Assembly (NCBI RefSeq): GCF_000317635.1
Contig: NC_019779.1
Location: forward strand, 4,030,001 to 4,094,000
Direction of reading: 5' to 3'
Length of the DNA: 64,000 nt
Source: Halothece sp. PCC 7418
GTDB lineage: Bacteria > Cyanobacteriota > Cyanobacteriia > Cyanobacteriales > Rubidibacteraceae
Positions 37,961 to 46,856 of the stretch are shown here, one piece after another (the first letter of the stretch is position 1; the number at the start of each line of letters is the position of its first letter). The notes beneath the pieces are model-generated. The model saw only the letters and a list, made by a program, of their open reading frames with translations, did no database searches and was not told where the DNA came from. A program made the translations under genes and the position numbers.

Positions 37961-38500
37961 ATGATTGATATTAAAACCTTTTTTGAACAAAGCGCAGGAA
38001 AATGGTTTACTCAGCGCACGCAATATAATCTTGCTGATAAAAAAGTTGATAATAGCCAAGCCCAGTTAACGGTTGAGTTATTAGACCCCAATGATAGCGC
38101 GATCGCGCAACTGTATGAACAAGGATCAAATCAATTACAACCTCACCTCTCATTAGAAGAACGCTTATTAGATGTAGCGGGTGCAAAAATTAGTTGGGAG
38201 GCTGAGGGCGAAAAAGGATCAAACTTGATTCTGTTTATTACTCATGATGAAACCAAGCAAAACGGTCAATTAATCCAAAAACGAATGAACAGTGAACAAT
38301 CAGCAACTGTGGGAAATTTTGTCATTGGAGAAGATGAAGCTCTAATCCTTTCCACGACTGCTGAGACTAACAGCATGATCAAAGAGCGAGTGTGGTTCGC
38401 ACACCCGAACTTGCGCTTGCGAACCGTTTGGCAAGAAAATGCAAGTGGACATCAAGGATGGGTCATGTTTTATTCTGAAATTCGACGCATGACCAGTTAA
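37961..38500 (+). CDS. CpcS/CpeS-family phycobiliprotein lyase
   Basis: This 179-residue lipocalin-like protein starts IDIKTFFEQSAGKWFTQRTQY and ends with RVWFAHPNLRLRTVW and a SEIRR tail, the signature of S-type bilin lyases. Such lyases attach phycocyanobilin to Cys-84 of phycobiliproteins. The divergent C-terminus (GHQGWVMFYSEIRR) suggests a CpcU-like or accessory paralogue rather than CpcS itself. It is 15 bp downstream of the HEAT-repeat gene and overlaps the convergent gene by 4 bp. Confidence 0.75.
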   Translation: MIDIKTFFEQSAGKWFTQRTQYNLADKKVDNSQAQLTVELLDPNDSAIAQLYEQGSNQLQPHLSLEERLLDVAGAKISWEAEGEKGSNLILFITHDETKQNGQLIQKRMNSEQSATVGNFVIGEDEALILSTTAETNSMIKERVWFAHPNLRLRTVWQENASGHQGWVMFYSEIRRMTS

Positions 38501-38970
38501 TTCACTTCTGAATTAGCAACCGCTTTCAGCTTGGAATAGACTTGAGAGCGGTCTAACAAGGGGGTAAAACGATTAATACTCAGAGGTTCAGTTTCTTCCT
38601 CCTCCTCAGTCACTGCTTCTGGTTCTAATTCGGGTTCAGGTTCAGGTGATTTAGACGCAGGGGAGGAAATCTTTCTTCGATCTTCAACTGTCAGAGAAAA
38701 GTCTCGTAAAGATTTCGGTAAGCGACGACAAATTAACTGTTCAAATTCGTGAGTGAAATGAAATTTGGGTTGACCTCGGCGACACCAAAGGTTAAGGATC
38801 TGCTCCACAGAAATCGCTTTATAGCGTCCTAAATAAAGAGCTTCAATCAGTGCTAAGCGAATCCAAGAAGCCTCATAGTCCTCTAACCAGCGAACGGCTA
38901 TTGCTTGTGGTGTCTCCCCATCGAGTTCAAACCCATAATTTTCGATCAAAACTTCAATTAGCTGTTCCAT
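38497..38970 (-). CDS. Conserved cyanobacterial protein of unknown function
   Basis: This protein of about 157 residues has an N-terminal helical domain with WIRLALIEALYLGRYKAIS and VEQILNLWCRRGQPKFHF, then a Pro/Glu-rich acidic linker (about 105-130) and a short C-terminal motif (RFTPLLDRSQVYSKLKAVA). The helical part looks like a protein-interaction or winged-helix-like domain, but I do not recognise a family. ATG 38970 is preferred to GTG 38976. It overlaps the lyase gene by 4 bp at the 3' end. Confidence 0.65.
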   Translation of the reverse strand: MEQLIEVLIENYGFELDGETPQAIAVRWLEDYEASWIRLALIEALYLGRYKAISVEQILNLWCRRGQPKFHFTHEFEQLICRRLPKSLRDFSLTVEDRRKISSPASKSPEPEPELEPEAVTEEEEETEPLSINRFTPLLDRSQVYSKLKAVANSEVN

Positions 38971-39077
38971 TACCACTCTAACCCAACAAAGGTGACATTA
39001 CGTTACAGATTTTCAGTATATTTTACGAGCATTAACCAGTAGTTTAATCATTACTACTGAATTAATCAAGCTATTTT

Positions 39078-39241
39078 GACCAGTGACCAGTGATCAGTGA
39101 CCAGTGATCAGTGACCAGTGACCAAAGAACGAATAACAAAGAACAAAGAACGAAGAACGAAGAACAAAGAACAAAGAACGAAGAACAAAGAACAAAGAAC
39201 CAAAATTTAGAATGTACCTCATGAGAGTGAAAACTGCTATA
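39078..39241. repeat. Two heptamer arrays and a dispersed 40-bp block
   Basis: Seven TGACCAG/TGATCAG/TGACCAA units (39078-39126) run into about ten AAGAACA/AAGAACG units (about 39127-39200). These are followed by the block GTACCTCATGAGAGTGAAAA..CTGCTATA (39202-39241), which also occurs inverted at 4022-4064. Most of the 336-bp gap upstream of the unknown gene and downstream of the porin is repeat DNA. Confidence 0.85.
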
Positions 39242-39306
39242 TCTTCCCAACAATGTATTTCTATGCTAGGGATGTACTCTTATGCTCAGGTTAAATTTCC
39301 GTGATA

Positions 39307-40809
39307 TCAGAAAGTTACTGTCATTCTCATTGTACTGGTGAGAATATCAGCTTCTGTTTGGTCTTGATTGGGATTGAGATGCCAAATAATGCCAGGGGTG
39401 AGAGAAACATGATCGCTCACCTGCCATTTGTAAAACCCTTCTAAATGCCAAGGAATATCATTTTTAAAACTAGCATCACCTTCAAGATAACCAAGATAAG
39501 GTTGCGCCCCAACAATAATTCCCCCTAAGTTATTGGTTTGACCCAAATCGGGAAAAATCACAGAAACAGCATAATTCCAAATTTCTCCCTCTCCCTCACC
39601 CAAGGCTTTAACATCCGTATAGCCAAGGCGACCGCTAAAGGCAAGTTTAGCATTTGCTTGCCACAAGATTTCGACACCATAAGCATTGGTTACTGTGGGA
39701 AATGCAGCAAGGGTATTATTGACGACTGCTGTTCCGACAATCGGTGTCGGCTCTGATAAGCTATCCGTAAAGCCAAAATCTCCCTGTTGAAAATAACTAT
39801 GGAGATAATTAAGGCCTAAAGAGAGGTCGTCTGTTGCATCCCATTTTAAGCCCATCCCCGTGCTATAAGTTCCATTCGTTAATCCTGCTTCTGGATTTTG
39901 TGCATCTGGGCTATAGTAACCGATTCCTAAATAGAGAGTATCATTGAAGGCATGAGACAAAGCCAAGCCACTCCCACCGCCTAAACTAAGAATCGGATTA
40001 CGCTGAGCAAAGGTCGAGAGAGTGGTTGTTCCCGCGTTGTCATCTTCAAAAAACGGATTAACAGGGGAGTGATAGTCTGCGTGTTCTCCCCCTTGTGCGG
40101 TTAAAACGGCTTGTGTGTTATCACTGATCGGAAATTGATAACTGAGTTTGCTGAGGAGGAGTTGATTCTCAGTATTTCCTTGCCATTGGTGAGTTTGGGT
40201 AACTTCGCTGGTGTCATTGGCTAAGTTGGGGGTGGTGCTATTGCCTACAGTGAGACGAGTTGACAGTAAGTCGCGACCTGTGAAACTGGTCTTAAAATGA
40301 AGGCGCGATCGCGCTTGCAAAACTACCCCTGTCTCTTCCCCACTTTGGCTACTATTACTCAGAGCAAAATTAACCACCCCCTGCAATTTAGTAGTTGTAG
40401 AAAACTGAGTTAATTCTAGTTCTCGCACCCGCGCTGTCGCCCCATCAACTCTTCCTCGTAAAATTGACAATTCTCGGGCAAATTCTGTTTGCAAGCGTTG
40501 AATAATGGATTGTTCTTCTTCGCGAATACTGGCTTCTAATTGAGTGATGCAAGCATTGAGTAACGCGGAAAACTCATAGCGACTGACCGGTTGTTCCCCG
40601 CGAAAGGTTTGATCAGGATAACCCGCAATACACTGATAACGTTCTTGTAATTGTTTTAACGCAGAAAATGCCCAATGAGTGGGGGAAACATCTTTTAATT
40701 CTGTAACTGGGGTAACAGGGGTAGAAAGATTAGAATTGGGCTGCGCTTGGAGGGGTTTGGGGAATAGGGAAATCGTGAGAGTGAGTAAGAGTAAAGAGTA
40801 ACGATACAT
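39307..40809 (-). CDS. SLH-domain OprB-type outer-membrane porin
   Basis: This 500-residue porin has a signal peptide (to about residue 22, LQAQ), an SLH domain (VSPTHWAFSALKQLQERY .. YPDQTFRGEQPVSRYEFSALL, about 39-90), a coiled segment and a C-terminal beta-barrel. The cyanobacterial family is involved in solute or iron/inorganic-ion passage across the outer membrane. The ATG (40807-40809) lies directly beside the right end of the tnpB element, so the native 5' region has been displaced. Upstream GGGG at 9 nt may serve as a weak ribosome-binding site. Confidence 0.88.
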   Translation of the reverse strand: MYRYSLLLLTLTISLFPKPLQAQPNSNLSTPVTPVTELKDVSPTHWAFSALKQLQERYQCIAGYPDQTFRGEQPVSRYEFSALLNACITQLEASIREEEQSIIQRLQTEFARELSILRGRVDGATARVRELELTQFSTTTKLQGVVNFALSNSSQSGEETGVVLQARSRLHFKTSFTGRDLLSTRLTVGNSTTPNLANDTSEVTQTHQWQGNTENQLLLSKLSYQFPISDNTQAVLTAQGGEHADYHSPVNPFFEDDNAGTTTLSTFAQRNPILSLGGGSGLALSHAFNDTLYLGIGYYSPDAQNPEAGLTNGTYSTGMGLKWDATDDLSLGLNYLHSYFQQGDFGFTDSLSEPTPIVGTAVVNNTLAAFPTVTNAYGVEILWQANAKLAFSGRLGYTDVKALGEGEGEIWNYAVSVIFPDLGQTNNLGGIIVGAQPYLGYLEGDASFKNDIPWHLEGFYKWQVSDHVSLTPGIIWHLNPNQDQTEADILTSTMRMTVTF

Positions 40810-40824
40810 AGTGAACTACCCCGA

Positions 40825-42102
40825 CTACAGCGTCAGCTTAGTCGGGGCTTCGATACTCGTAGGGGAATGCCCAAACTTAACCTTACGACCAAGTTTAGGA
40901 CTTCTATCCCCTCCTACCGCAGCAGTCCCCGTTCCAGAGACCGTAAGCATTCTGATTCCTTCTGCTCTAATGTTCTTAGATGCGTTCTCGTCCCGTTCAT
41001 GGTGAGAACCACATTTAGGACAAGTCCATTCCCTTACCTCTAGGTCTAGACTTTCTAACTCATAATGGCAGTTTGAGCAGAGTTTAGAACTGGGAAACCA
41101 TCTGTCAATCTCGACTAGAACTCCACCTTTTTCTTTGAGCTTATAGTCTAAGAAGTTAACAAACATTCCCCAACTCACATCAGAAATGGCTTTGGCTAGT
41201 TTGTGGTTACGAACCATACCCTTGATGTTCAAACGCGGAATGCGCCCGTCCGCAAGCACCTGAATTGAATTCAGGTGAACGGACGGGTTCTCCACTACGA
41301 CTACCTGATTGTTATCCACAATTTTTCGGGATACCTTATGCAGATAGTCTTGGCGGGTATTGCTAACTCGTTCGTGTACCTTGGCGACTAGCTTTCTCGC
41401 TTTATTTCTTGATTGAGAACCCTTTTGTTTACGGGCTAACTTTTTCTGTTTACGCTTGAGATTTTTCTCATGTTTAGATAGATTTTTAGGGTTAGGAAAC
41501 TTAGAACATTTCTCGCCATCGTGAACAATGGCGAACTCTTTGATTCCTAAGTCTATCCCCGCTACTTTCCCTTCTGTAACTGGCGTAGGTTCTTCCTGCT
41601 GTGTCTCAATTAACAAGGAAGCGTAATACTTTCCAGTGGGGGTTCGACTAATGGTAACTGTCTTTAACTTCCCATCTTCAAATAGTCGATGAATCTTTGC
41701 TTTGACAAGTCCTTTCATTTTGGGTAGTTTTAGAGCTTTATTATCAACTATCTTGACACTTTGGGGAAATTGGCAAGACTGTTTTTGATAGAAACTTTTG
41801 AATCGTGGATACCTTGCACGTCCCTCAAAAAAATTCTTATAAGCTCTAGTTAGATTTAATGTGGTTGCTTGTAAGACTTGAGAAGGACAGTCTTTGAGAA
41901 AAGCGGTTTCTTCTTGACGCTTCAAGTTAGGAAGGTAAGAATTAAGAGCCGTTCGCCCTAAACCTTTCCCTGTATCTTTATAGTGCTGTTTGCATAGAGC
42001 TAAGGCATAGTTCCACCAATACCGAGCGCATCCCATAATTTGATTAAGTTGAGACTGCTGAGATGGTGTTGGATATAGCCTAATTTTGATTGCTCTACGC
42101 AT
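40825..42102 (-). CDS. tnpB: TnpB RNA-guided endonuclease (IS605 OrfB family)
   Basis: This TnpB of about 425 residues (from the ATG at 42102, MRRAIKIRLYP) has RuvC parts AGIDLGIKEFA, VVVVEN and RDENASKNI. A zinc ribbon CSNC .. CPKC lies between the last two, and HTH-like N-terminal segments are present. An 18-residue insertion directly follows the catalytic Glu and separates EN from LNIKGMVRNHKLAKAISDVSW, which are normally contiguous. This may have inactivated the nuclease. The frame opens upstream to 42159. Confidence 0.88.
   Translation of the reverse strand: MRRAIKIRLYPTPSQQSQLNQIMGCARYWWNYALALCKQHYKDTGKGLGRTALNSYLPNLKRQEETAFLKDCPSQVLQATTLNLTRAYKNFFEGRARYPRFKSFYQKQSCQFPQSVKIVDNKALKLPKMKGLVKAKIHRLFEDGKLKTVTISRTPTGKYYASLLIETQQEEPTPVTEGKVAGIDLGIKEFAIVHDGEKCSKFPNPKNLSKHEKNLKRKQKKLARKQKGSQSRNKARKLVAKVHERVSNTRQDYLHKVSRKIVDNNQVVVVENPSVHLNSIQVLADGRIPRLNIKGMVRNHKLAKAISDVSWGMFVNFLDYKLKEKGGVLVEIDRWFPSSKLCSNCHYELESLDLEVREWTCPKCGSHHERDENASKNIRAEGIRMLTVSGTGTAAVGGDRSPKLGRKVKFGHSPTSIEAPTKLTL
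41233..41287. repeat. 54-bp palindromic insertion inside tnpB copy 2
   Basis: Arms CCCGTCCG (41245-41252) and CGGACGGG (41280-41287) enclose CACCTGAATT-G-AATTCAGGTG (41257-41277), giving a two-part perfect hairpin. The segment is a multiple of three and inserts 18 residues after the RuvC-II Glu. Confidence 0.75.
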
Positions 42103-42159
42103 AATAGCTAAGTAACTTAAACTATATTTATGATAGAATACGTTTTCATGATTTGTCAA

Positions 42160-42607
42160 TCTCAGAGCCTCTCACCTTTCGATTGACCCGCCTTTCATGA
42201 GGGGCTGTGGTCGGAATCGCATTCCGACCTTTATAAGCCCCGTCCCCACCCAACTCTTGCGAGTGTGGATGGGGACTTCTCGGCGGTCTTGTTAAAAATA
42301 AAGACTCACAGCTTAGAAAGTTCAGCCTAGGTTCTCTTCAGATTACTGTTATTTCTGATATTACCCTGAGGTTAAATCTTCTTTCGATTAATAAAGAATG
42401 TGAACAATCAGCGCCATGCTATCTCCCCCCATGCCACGATTATTTTAAGCTACGTAACAATTTCCAAGAGTAGAGATTGACACTACCTCCTGTGCATTTT
42501 ACTTTATAGTTATTTAGCAAAATTATTAAAACTTAGTGAGGGGGTAGGGGAGTGCTCAGCAAAAACAGCTTCTTCCAACCGTCTCAGGAGACTCAAGGAG
42601 GAATAGA
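42160..42607. other. Left end of the TnpB element and bchE upstream region
   Basis: Positions about 42180-42290 are the element's left end with paired motifs. From 42290 to 42607 no gene is seen. This part holds the bchE promoter and ends with AGGAGGAATAG, a strong ribosome-binding site for bchE (ATG 42608). Confidence 0.55.
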
Positions 42608-44176
42608 ATGCGCATTTTGATGATTCAACCCAATTACCATTCCGGTGGCGCGGAAATTGCAGGGAATTGGCCCCCGAGTTGGGTTCCTTATGTCGGTGGC
42701 GCATTAAAGCAAGCGGGCTTTACCAATGTGCGATTTGTGGATGCGATGAGTAAGGATATCCCTGATGATGTCTTGGCAGAAATTATCGAAACCAATCAGC
42801 CCGATGTGGTTTTAGCAACGGCGATTACCCCGATGATTTATCAGTCGGAAACGACCTTGAAAATCGCGAAAGAGGTTTGTCCCAATATCGTTACGGTAAT
42901 GGGCGGGATTCATCCCACGTATATGTATGCGGAAGTCCTGAATGAAGCGCCGTGGGTAGATTATATTATTCGGGGAGAAGGAGAAGAAGTGACGGTTAAT
43001 CTCCTCAAAGCCATTGAAAATGGTACTGACAAGCGCGATCGCGCAGAAATTCAAGGGATTGCATTTTTAGATAATGGGGAAGTGGTCGCCACACCCGCCC
43101 ATCCTCCCATTAAAAACTTAGATACCCTTACCCCCGACTGGAGTCTTTTAGAGTGGGAACATTACATTTATACGCCACTGAATGTCCGCGTTGCGGTTCC
43201 CAACTACGCCCGAGGTTGTCCGTTTCGGTGTCGCTTCTGTTCCCAGTGGCGATTCTGGCGGAAATATCGATCGCGCACGCCCAAACAATTTGTGGATGAA
43301 ATTGAAACCCTTGTTAAAGAGTACAACGTTGGTTTCTTTATTCTCGCCGATGAAGAACCCACGATTAACCGTTCTCGCTTTATCGCCCTGTGCGAAGAAC
43401 TCATTGAACGCAACTTAGATGTCTATTGGGGAATTAACACCCGTGTTACCGACGTTTTACGCGATGAAGAACTCTTACCCTTATATCGCAAAGCGGGATT
43501 AGTTCACGTTTCTCTGGGAACAGAAGCCGCAGCCCAGTTAAATCTTAATGTCTTCCGTAAAGAAACCACCATTGAAGATAACAAACGGGCGGTACAGTTA
43601 CTGAAGAAAAACGGCATTGTCGCTGAAGCCCAGTTTATTATGGGATTGGAAAACGAAACCCCAGAAACCATCGAAGAAACCTATCGCATGGCGTTAGATT
43701 GGAAACCAGATATGGTGAACTGGAATATGTTTACCCCTTGGCCCTTTTCCGATTTATTTCAAGACCTCGGCGATCGCGTGGAAGTGCGAGACTATTCCCA
43801 ATATAATTTTGTCACCCCAATTATGAAACCAGACAACATGGAACGGGAACAGGTTTTGAAAGGGGTATTGCGGAACTATGCGCGATTTTATATGCGGAAG
43901 ACGATCGAATATTGGTTCGTCCGTGATCCCTTCAAACGCAGATATTTACTCGGTTGCTTGAAAGCCTTTGCGAAAACGACCCTGAACAAACGCTTCTACA
44001 ATCTCAGTCGGGTGAAATATAAAGGCTTACAGACCAATATTGACCTCGGGTTTGATGAATCGAAAGTGTTTACTCGGGAAGAGTTAGCGCAACGGAAACA
44101 AGAACATCCAGAGTTGCAAGCGGATATGAATTTTGCGGGAACGATGTCTAATAATCAGCAATCATCAAAATCGTAG
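42608..44176 (+). CDS. bchE: BchE-type anaerobic Mg-protoporphyrin IX monomethyl ester cyclase
   Basis: This 522-residue radical-SAM protein has an N-terminal cobalamin-binding-like domain (NWPPSWVPYVGGALKQAGF; MGGIHPTYMYAEVLNEAPW; IIRGEGEEV) and the cluster motif CPFRCRFC (Cys204, 208, 211). It closely follows the BchE pattern: the oxygen-independent route to ring E of chlorophyll, complementary to aerobic AcsF. A strong AGGAGG precedes the ATG. A degenerate response regulator follows after 14 bp and may regulate it. Confidence 0.85.
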   Translation: MRILMIQPNYHSGGAEIAGNWPPSWVPYVGGALKQAGFTNVRFVDAMSKDIPDDVLAEIIETNQPDVVLATAITPMIYQSETTLKIAKEVCPNIVTVMGGIHPTYMYAEVLNEAPWVDYIIRGEGEEVTVNLLKAIENGTDKRDRAEIQGIAFLDNGEVVATPAHPPIKNLDTLTPDWSLLEWEHYIYTPLNVRVAVPNYARGCPFRCRFCSQWRFWRKYRSRTPKQFVDEIETLVKEYNVGFFILADEEPTINRSRFIALCEELIERNLDVYWGINTRVTDVLRDEELLPLYRKAGLVHVSLGTEAAAQLNLNVFRKETTIEDNKRAVQLLKKNGIVAEAQFIMGLENETPETIEETYRMALDWKPDMVNWNMFTPWPFSDLFQDLGDRVEVRDYSQYNFVTPIMKPDNMEREQVLKGVLRNYARFYMRKTIEYWFVRDPFKRRYLLGCLKAFAKTTLNKRFYNLSRVKYKGLQTNIDLGFDESKVFTREELAQRKQEHPELQADMNFAGTMSNNQQSSKS

Positions 44177-44190
44177 CCGAGGACAAAACC

Positions 44191-44814
44191 ATGGATGATA
44201 TTCAGGTGATTATTGTCGAGTCGGATGAAGCCACTCGCATCCGACTGAGAAACGAGTTACGACAACAAGCAGGAATTGAAATTGCTAGTGAAGCGACGAA
44301 TGGGGAAACGGGATTGGTTTTATTAGAATCGATTCCTGTAGATCTCGCGATCTCGCCCATGATTTTATCTGATATGGATGGCGTGACCTTTACCGAAAAG
44401 GTGCGCCAGTTACAAGCCGAAGACGAGGATCTTAATTTTAAGATTTTATTGCGCTGTTCCCTCACGGAAGAAGAACAAGTGGTTGCTGCGTTTGCTGCGG
44501 GTGCGGAAGCCTATTGTCGGGATGATCTCACGATCAAAGAACTGGCGGAAAAGGTGAAAACAGTTCATGAACGGGGACTTGCGTTTGATAGTAAACTTGC
44601 AGAGATTATCCAAAATCATGGAACTGAGTTACAGTTAAACGAGGCGGATCAGAAACTGCTGGGAGAAATGGCAAGTGGGAACAGTTACGAAGCCATGGGG
44701 GAAGTATTAAACTCTTCTCAGACGGATTTGTGTGAAGCCATCAGCCAACTGCGAAACCATCTTCAAAGCAGCGATCGCGTTCAATCTGCTTTAAATCGCT
44801 TACGAAAGGGTTAG
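44191..44814 (+). CDS. Atypical response regulator, no phosphoacceptor Asp
   Basis: This 207-residue protein has a receiver-like fold (IIVESDEATRIRLR; LILSDMDGV-like segment) with a C-terminal LuxR/NarL-type helix-turn-helix relic (LGEMASGNSYEAMGEVLNSSQTDLCEAIS). The usual phosphorylation Asp is replaced by Pro56 (in LAISPMILSDMDG), and the conserved Lys is Arg (YCRDD). It is probably an Asp-less regulator that uses ligand or protein contacts, or a decaying gene. It lies 14 bp after bchE. Confidence 0.75.
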   Translation: MDDIQVIIVESDEATRIRLRNELRQQAGIEIASEATNGETGLVLLESIPVDLAISPMILSDMDGVTFTEKVRQLQAEDEDLNFKILLRCSLTEEEQVVAAFAAGAEAYCRDDLTIKELAEKVKTVHERGLAFDSKLAEIIQNHGTELQLNEADQKLLGEMASGNSYEAMGEVLNSSQTDLCEAISQLRNHLQSSDRVQSALNRLRKG

Positions 44815-44927
44815 ACTCATGTAAAATCAACAATTAATCATTTTGTTATTGGTTGTTGATTCTTCAGTAATTTCAAAACGTCCTTCAAAAATAGAATGTT
44901 TCGACTTATAACCTATCATTTATTGTC

Positions 44928-44960
44928 AAATAACCAATGACAAATGACAAATGACGAATG
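44928..44960. repeat. Degenerate heptamer array ATGACAA
   Basis: About four degenerate ATGACAA/ATGACGA/ATGACTA units directly precede the ABC ATPase ATG (44968). They are related to the TGACTAA arrays elsewhere. Confidence 0.6.
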
Positions 44961-44967
44961 ACTATCC

Positions 44968-45960
44968 ATGATTGAAGTTGAACATTTAAGTAAATCCTTT
45001 GGTAACACCACTGCGATTAAAGATGTCACCTTCTCCGTGCGAGAGGGTGAAATTTTAGGGTTTTTGGGTCCCAATGGCGCAGGGAAAACCACAACCATGC
45101 GGATTTTAACGGGATATATTCCAGCGAGTAGTGGGACAGCCAAACTAGGGGAATACGAAGTCCATCGCAACTCTCTCGCAGTTCGTAAACGGATTGGCTA
45201 TTTACCCGAACGTCCGCCGTTATATTTAGATATGACGGTCAAAGGCTTTCTAGAGTTTGTCACCCAAATCAAAGGAGTTCCACGGCGCGATCGCGCAAAA
45301 CAAGTCCAAAGCGCGATCGAACGCTGTTTTCTAGAAGATAAACAAAATATTCTCATCCGTAAACTCTCCAAAGGCTACCGTCAACGAGTGGGAATCGCCC
45401 AAGCCATTGTTCATGATCCGCCTGTGATTATTCTTGATGAACCGACGATTGGACTGGATCCGCGCCAGATGATTGAAGTCCGAAACTTAATCAAAAGTCT
45501 AGCCGGGGATCATACCATTATTCTCTCAACTCATATTCTCTCGGAAGTGAACATGATCAGCGATCGCGTGACAATTATTGCTGATGGGACTGTCGTTGCT
45601 ACCAATACCCCTGAGTATTTAATGACCGAACTCAAAGGAGGCGGTGGTTACACCCTTGATCTAGCGGGAGATATTGAAGTCATTCAAAGTACATTAAACG
45701 CTTTACCAGAAGTCTCTACCATTGAGATTTTCCCCTCCGAGACTCATGAAGAACGGTCTCAAGTTAAAATTTCTTGTCTTCCCCATACCGAACCTGGGGA
45801 TAAAATTGCAACTGTAATCGTCAATTCGGGATTACATCTTTATGAAATGCAACGGGATAAACCCACCCTCGAAGATGTTTTCTTAGAATTAACCGCCCAA
45901 GAACAACCCGAAACAACAACTGACTCCGAATCGGAGAGTGAAAATGATTCTTCTCAATAA
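44968..45960 (+). CDS. ABC transporter ATP-binding protein (ABC-2 type exporter)
   Basis: This 330-residue ATPase has Walker A GPNGAGKTTT, signature LSKGYRQRVGIA and Walker B VIILDEPTIGLDP. The C-terminal extension (about 230-330, acidic tail) is common in gliding/CcmA-like exporters. It pairs with the permease gene whose start lies inside its 3' end. The substrate is unknown; related pairs handle lipids, drugs or Gld-like polysaccharide export. Confidence 0.92.
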   Translation: MIEVEHLSKSFGNTTAIKDVTFSVREGEILGFLGPNGAGKTTTMRILTGYIPASSGTAKLGEYEVHRNSLAVRKRIGYLPERPPLYLDMTVKGFLEFVTQIKGVPRRDRAKQVQSAIERCFLEDKQNILIRKLSKGYRQRVGIAQAIVHDPPVIILDEPTIGLDPRQMIEVRNLIKSLAGDHTIILSTHILSEVNMISDRVTIIADGTVVATNTPEYLMTELKGGGGYTLDLAGDIEVIQSTLNALPEVSTIEIFPSETHEERSQVKISCLPHTEPGDKIATVIVNSGLHLYEMQRDKPTLEDVFLELTAQEQPETTTDSESESENDSSQ

Positions 45961-46738
45961 CCTCCTTGCAATTTTCCGCCGTGAATTTACCAGTTATTTT
46001 ACCTCTCCCCTTGCTTATTTAATTACGGCTGTCTTTTGGCTCATTTCGGGCTTCTTTTTTGTTTCCATTTTATTAGGACCAGAAGGTATTATTCAACAAG
46101 TCAGCCGACGAGAACAATTACAAATTCCCGTTCCCCCTGTTGATGTGGCTTATCAATTTTTGACTTATTATTTTAGTTTTTTAGGCTCGCTCGTTCTTTT
46201 TATTCTTCCTGCGCTTTCCATGGGATTATATACCGAAGAAAGAAAGCGTGGGACTTTAGAACTCATCGCCACTTCTCCGATTACCAATTGGATTGTTGCT
46301 TTAGGAAAACTCTTAGGCGTTCTTGCTTTTTTTACAGTCATGATTCTCCCTTTATTGGGTTATGAAATTTACGTTTTTAATGCAGCCAGTCCACCGATTC
46401 CTCCCGCCGTTCCTTTACTGGCGCATGGGGCTTTACTCTTATTAGCAGCCTCAATTCTTTCTCTGGGAATGTTCATTTCCTCTTTAACCGATAACACAAT
46501 TTTTGCTGCAATTATCACCTTTGCGGTGGTTCTTTTTTTGTGGGTCACTGATTTAATTGCAAATCGAGTGAGTGGCGGTTTTGGAGAGGCTTTAGAACAT
46601 ATTTCTTTGATTTCTAATTATGAAACATTAGTGCAAGGAATTTTAGATACCAGTAGTCTCGTTGTTTTTGGCAGTTATATTCTGCTTGGTCTATTTTTAA
46701 CTGCTCAATCCATTGCTCTTTTACGGGGTAGCAGCTAG
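45944..46738 (+). CDS. ABC-2 type transporter permease
   Basis: This protein of about 264 residues has six transmembrane helices and the ABC-2 pattern (FRREFTSYFTSPLAYLITAVFW; YTEERKRGTLELIATSPI). The ATG at 45944 has GGAG 7 nt upstream and is preferred to the GTG at 45938. It overlaps the ATPase gene by 17 bp. Such permeases resemble GldF/NosY exporters. The cargo is unknown. Confidence 0.9.
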   Translation: MILLNNLLAIFRREFTSYFTSPLAYLITAVFWLISGFFFVSILLGPEGIIQQVSRREQLQIPVPPVDVAYQFLTYYFSFLGSLVLFILPALSMGLYTEERKRGTLELIATSPITNWIVALGKLLGVLAFFTVMILPLLGYEIYVFNAASPPIPPAVPLLAHGALLLLAASILSLGMFISSLTDNTIFAAIITFAVVLFLWVTDLIANRVSGGFGEALEHISLISNYETLVQGILDTSSLVVFGSYILLGLFLTAQSIALLRGSS

Positions 46739-46856
46739 TGACGATATATCTGGAGCAGTTCTAATTCATTCATCAAAACTTGATTAATCGTTCTCCCCTT
46801 AGTGAGCGTAGGGTCGTTTCATTCTCCTGAAATCACCTTTTTATAGCACTACAAAA

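Larger units (their letters stand above)
40811..42290 (-). mobile_element. TnpB-only IS200/IS605-type element (copy 2)
   Basis: The right end is at about 40811: reverse strand GGGGTAGTTCAC, with a 9-bp hairpin CCCCGACTA .. TAGTCGGGG (40819-40847) overlapping the tnpB stop. The left-end region (42160-42290) carries CATGAGGGGCTGTGG .. TAAGCCCCGTCCCC. No TnpA is present, so mobility would need help from elsewhere. The outer left boundary is not resolved. Confidence 0.75.
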
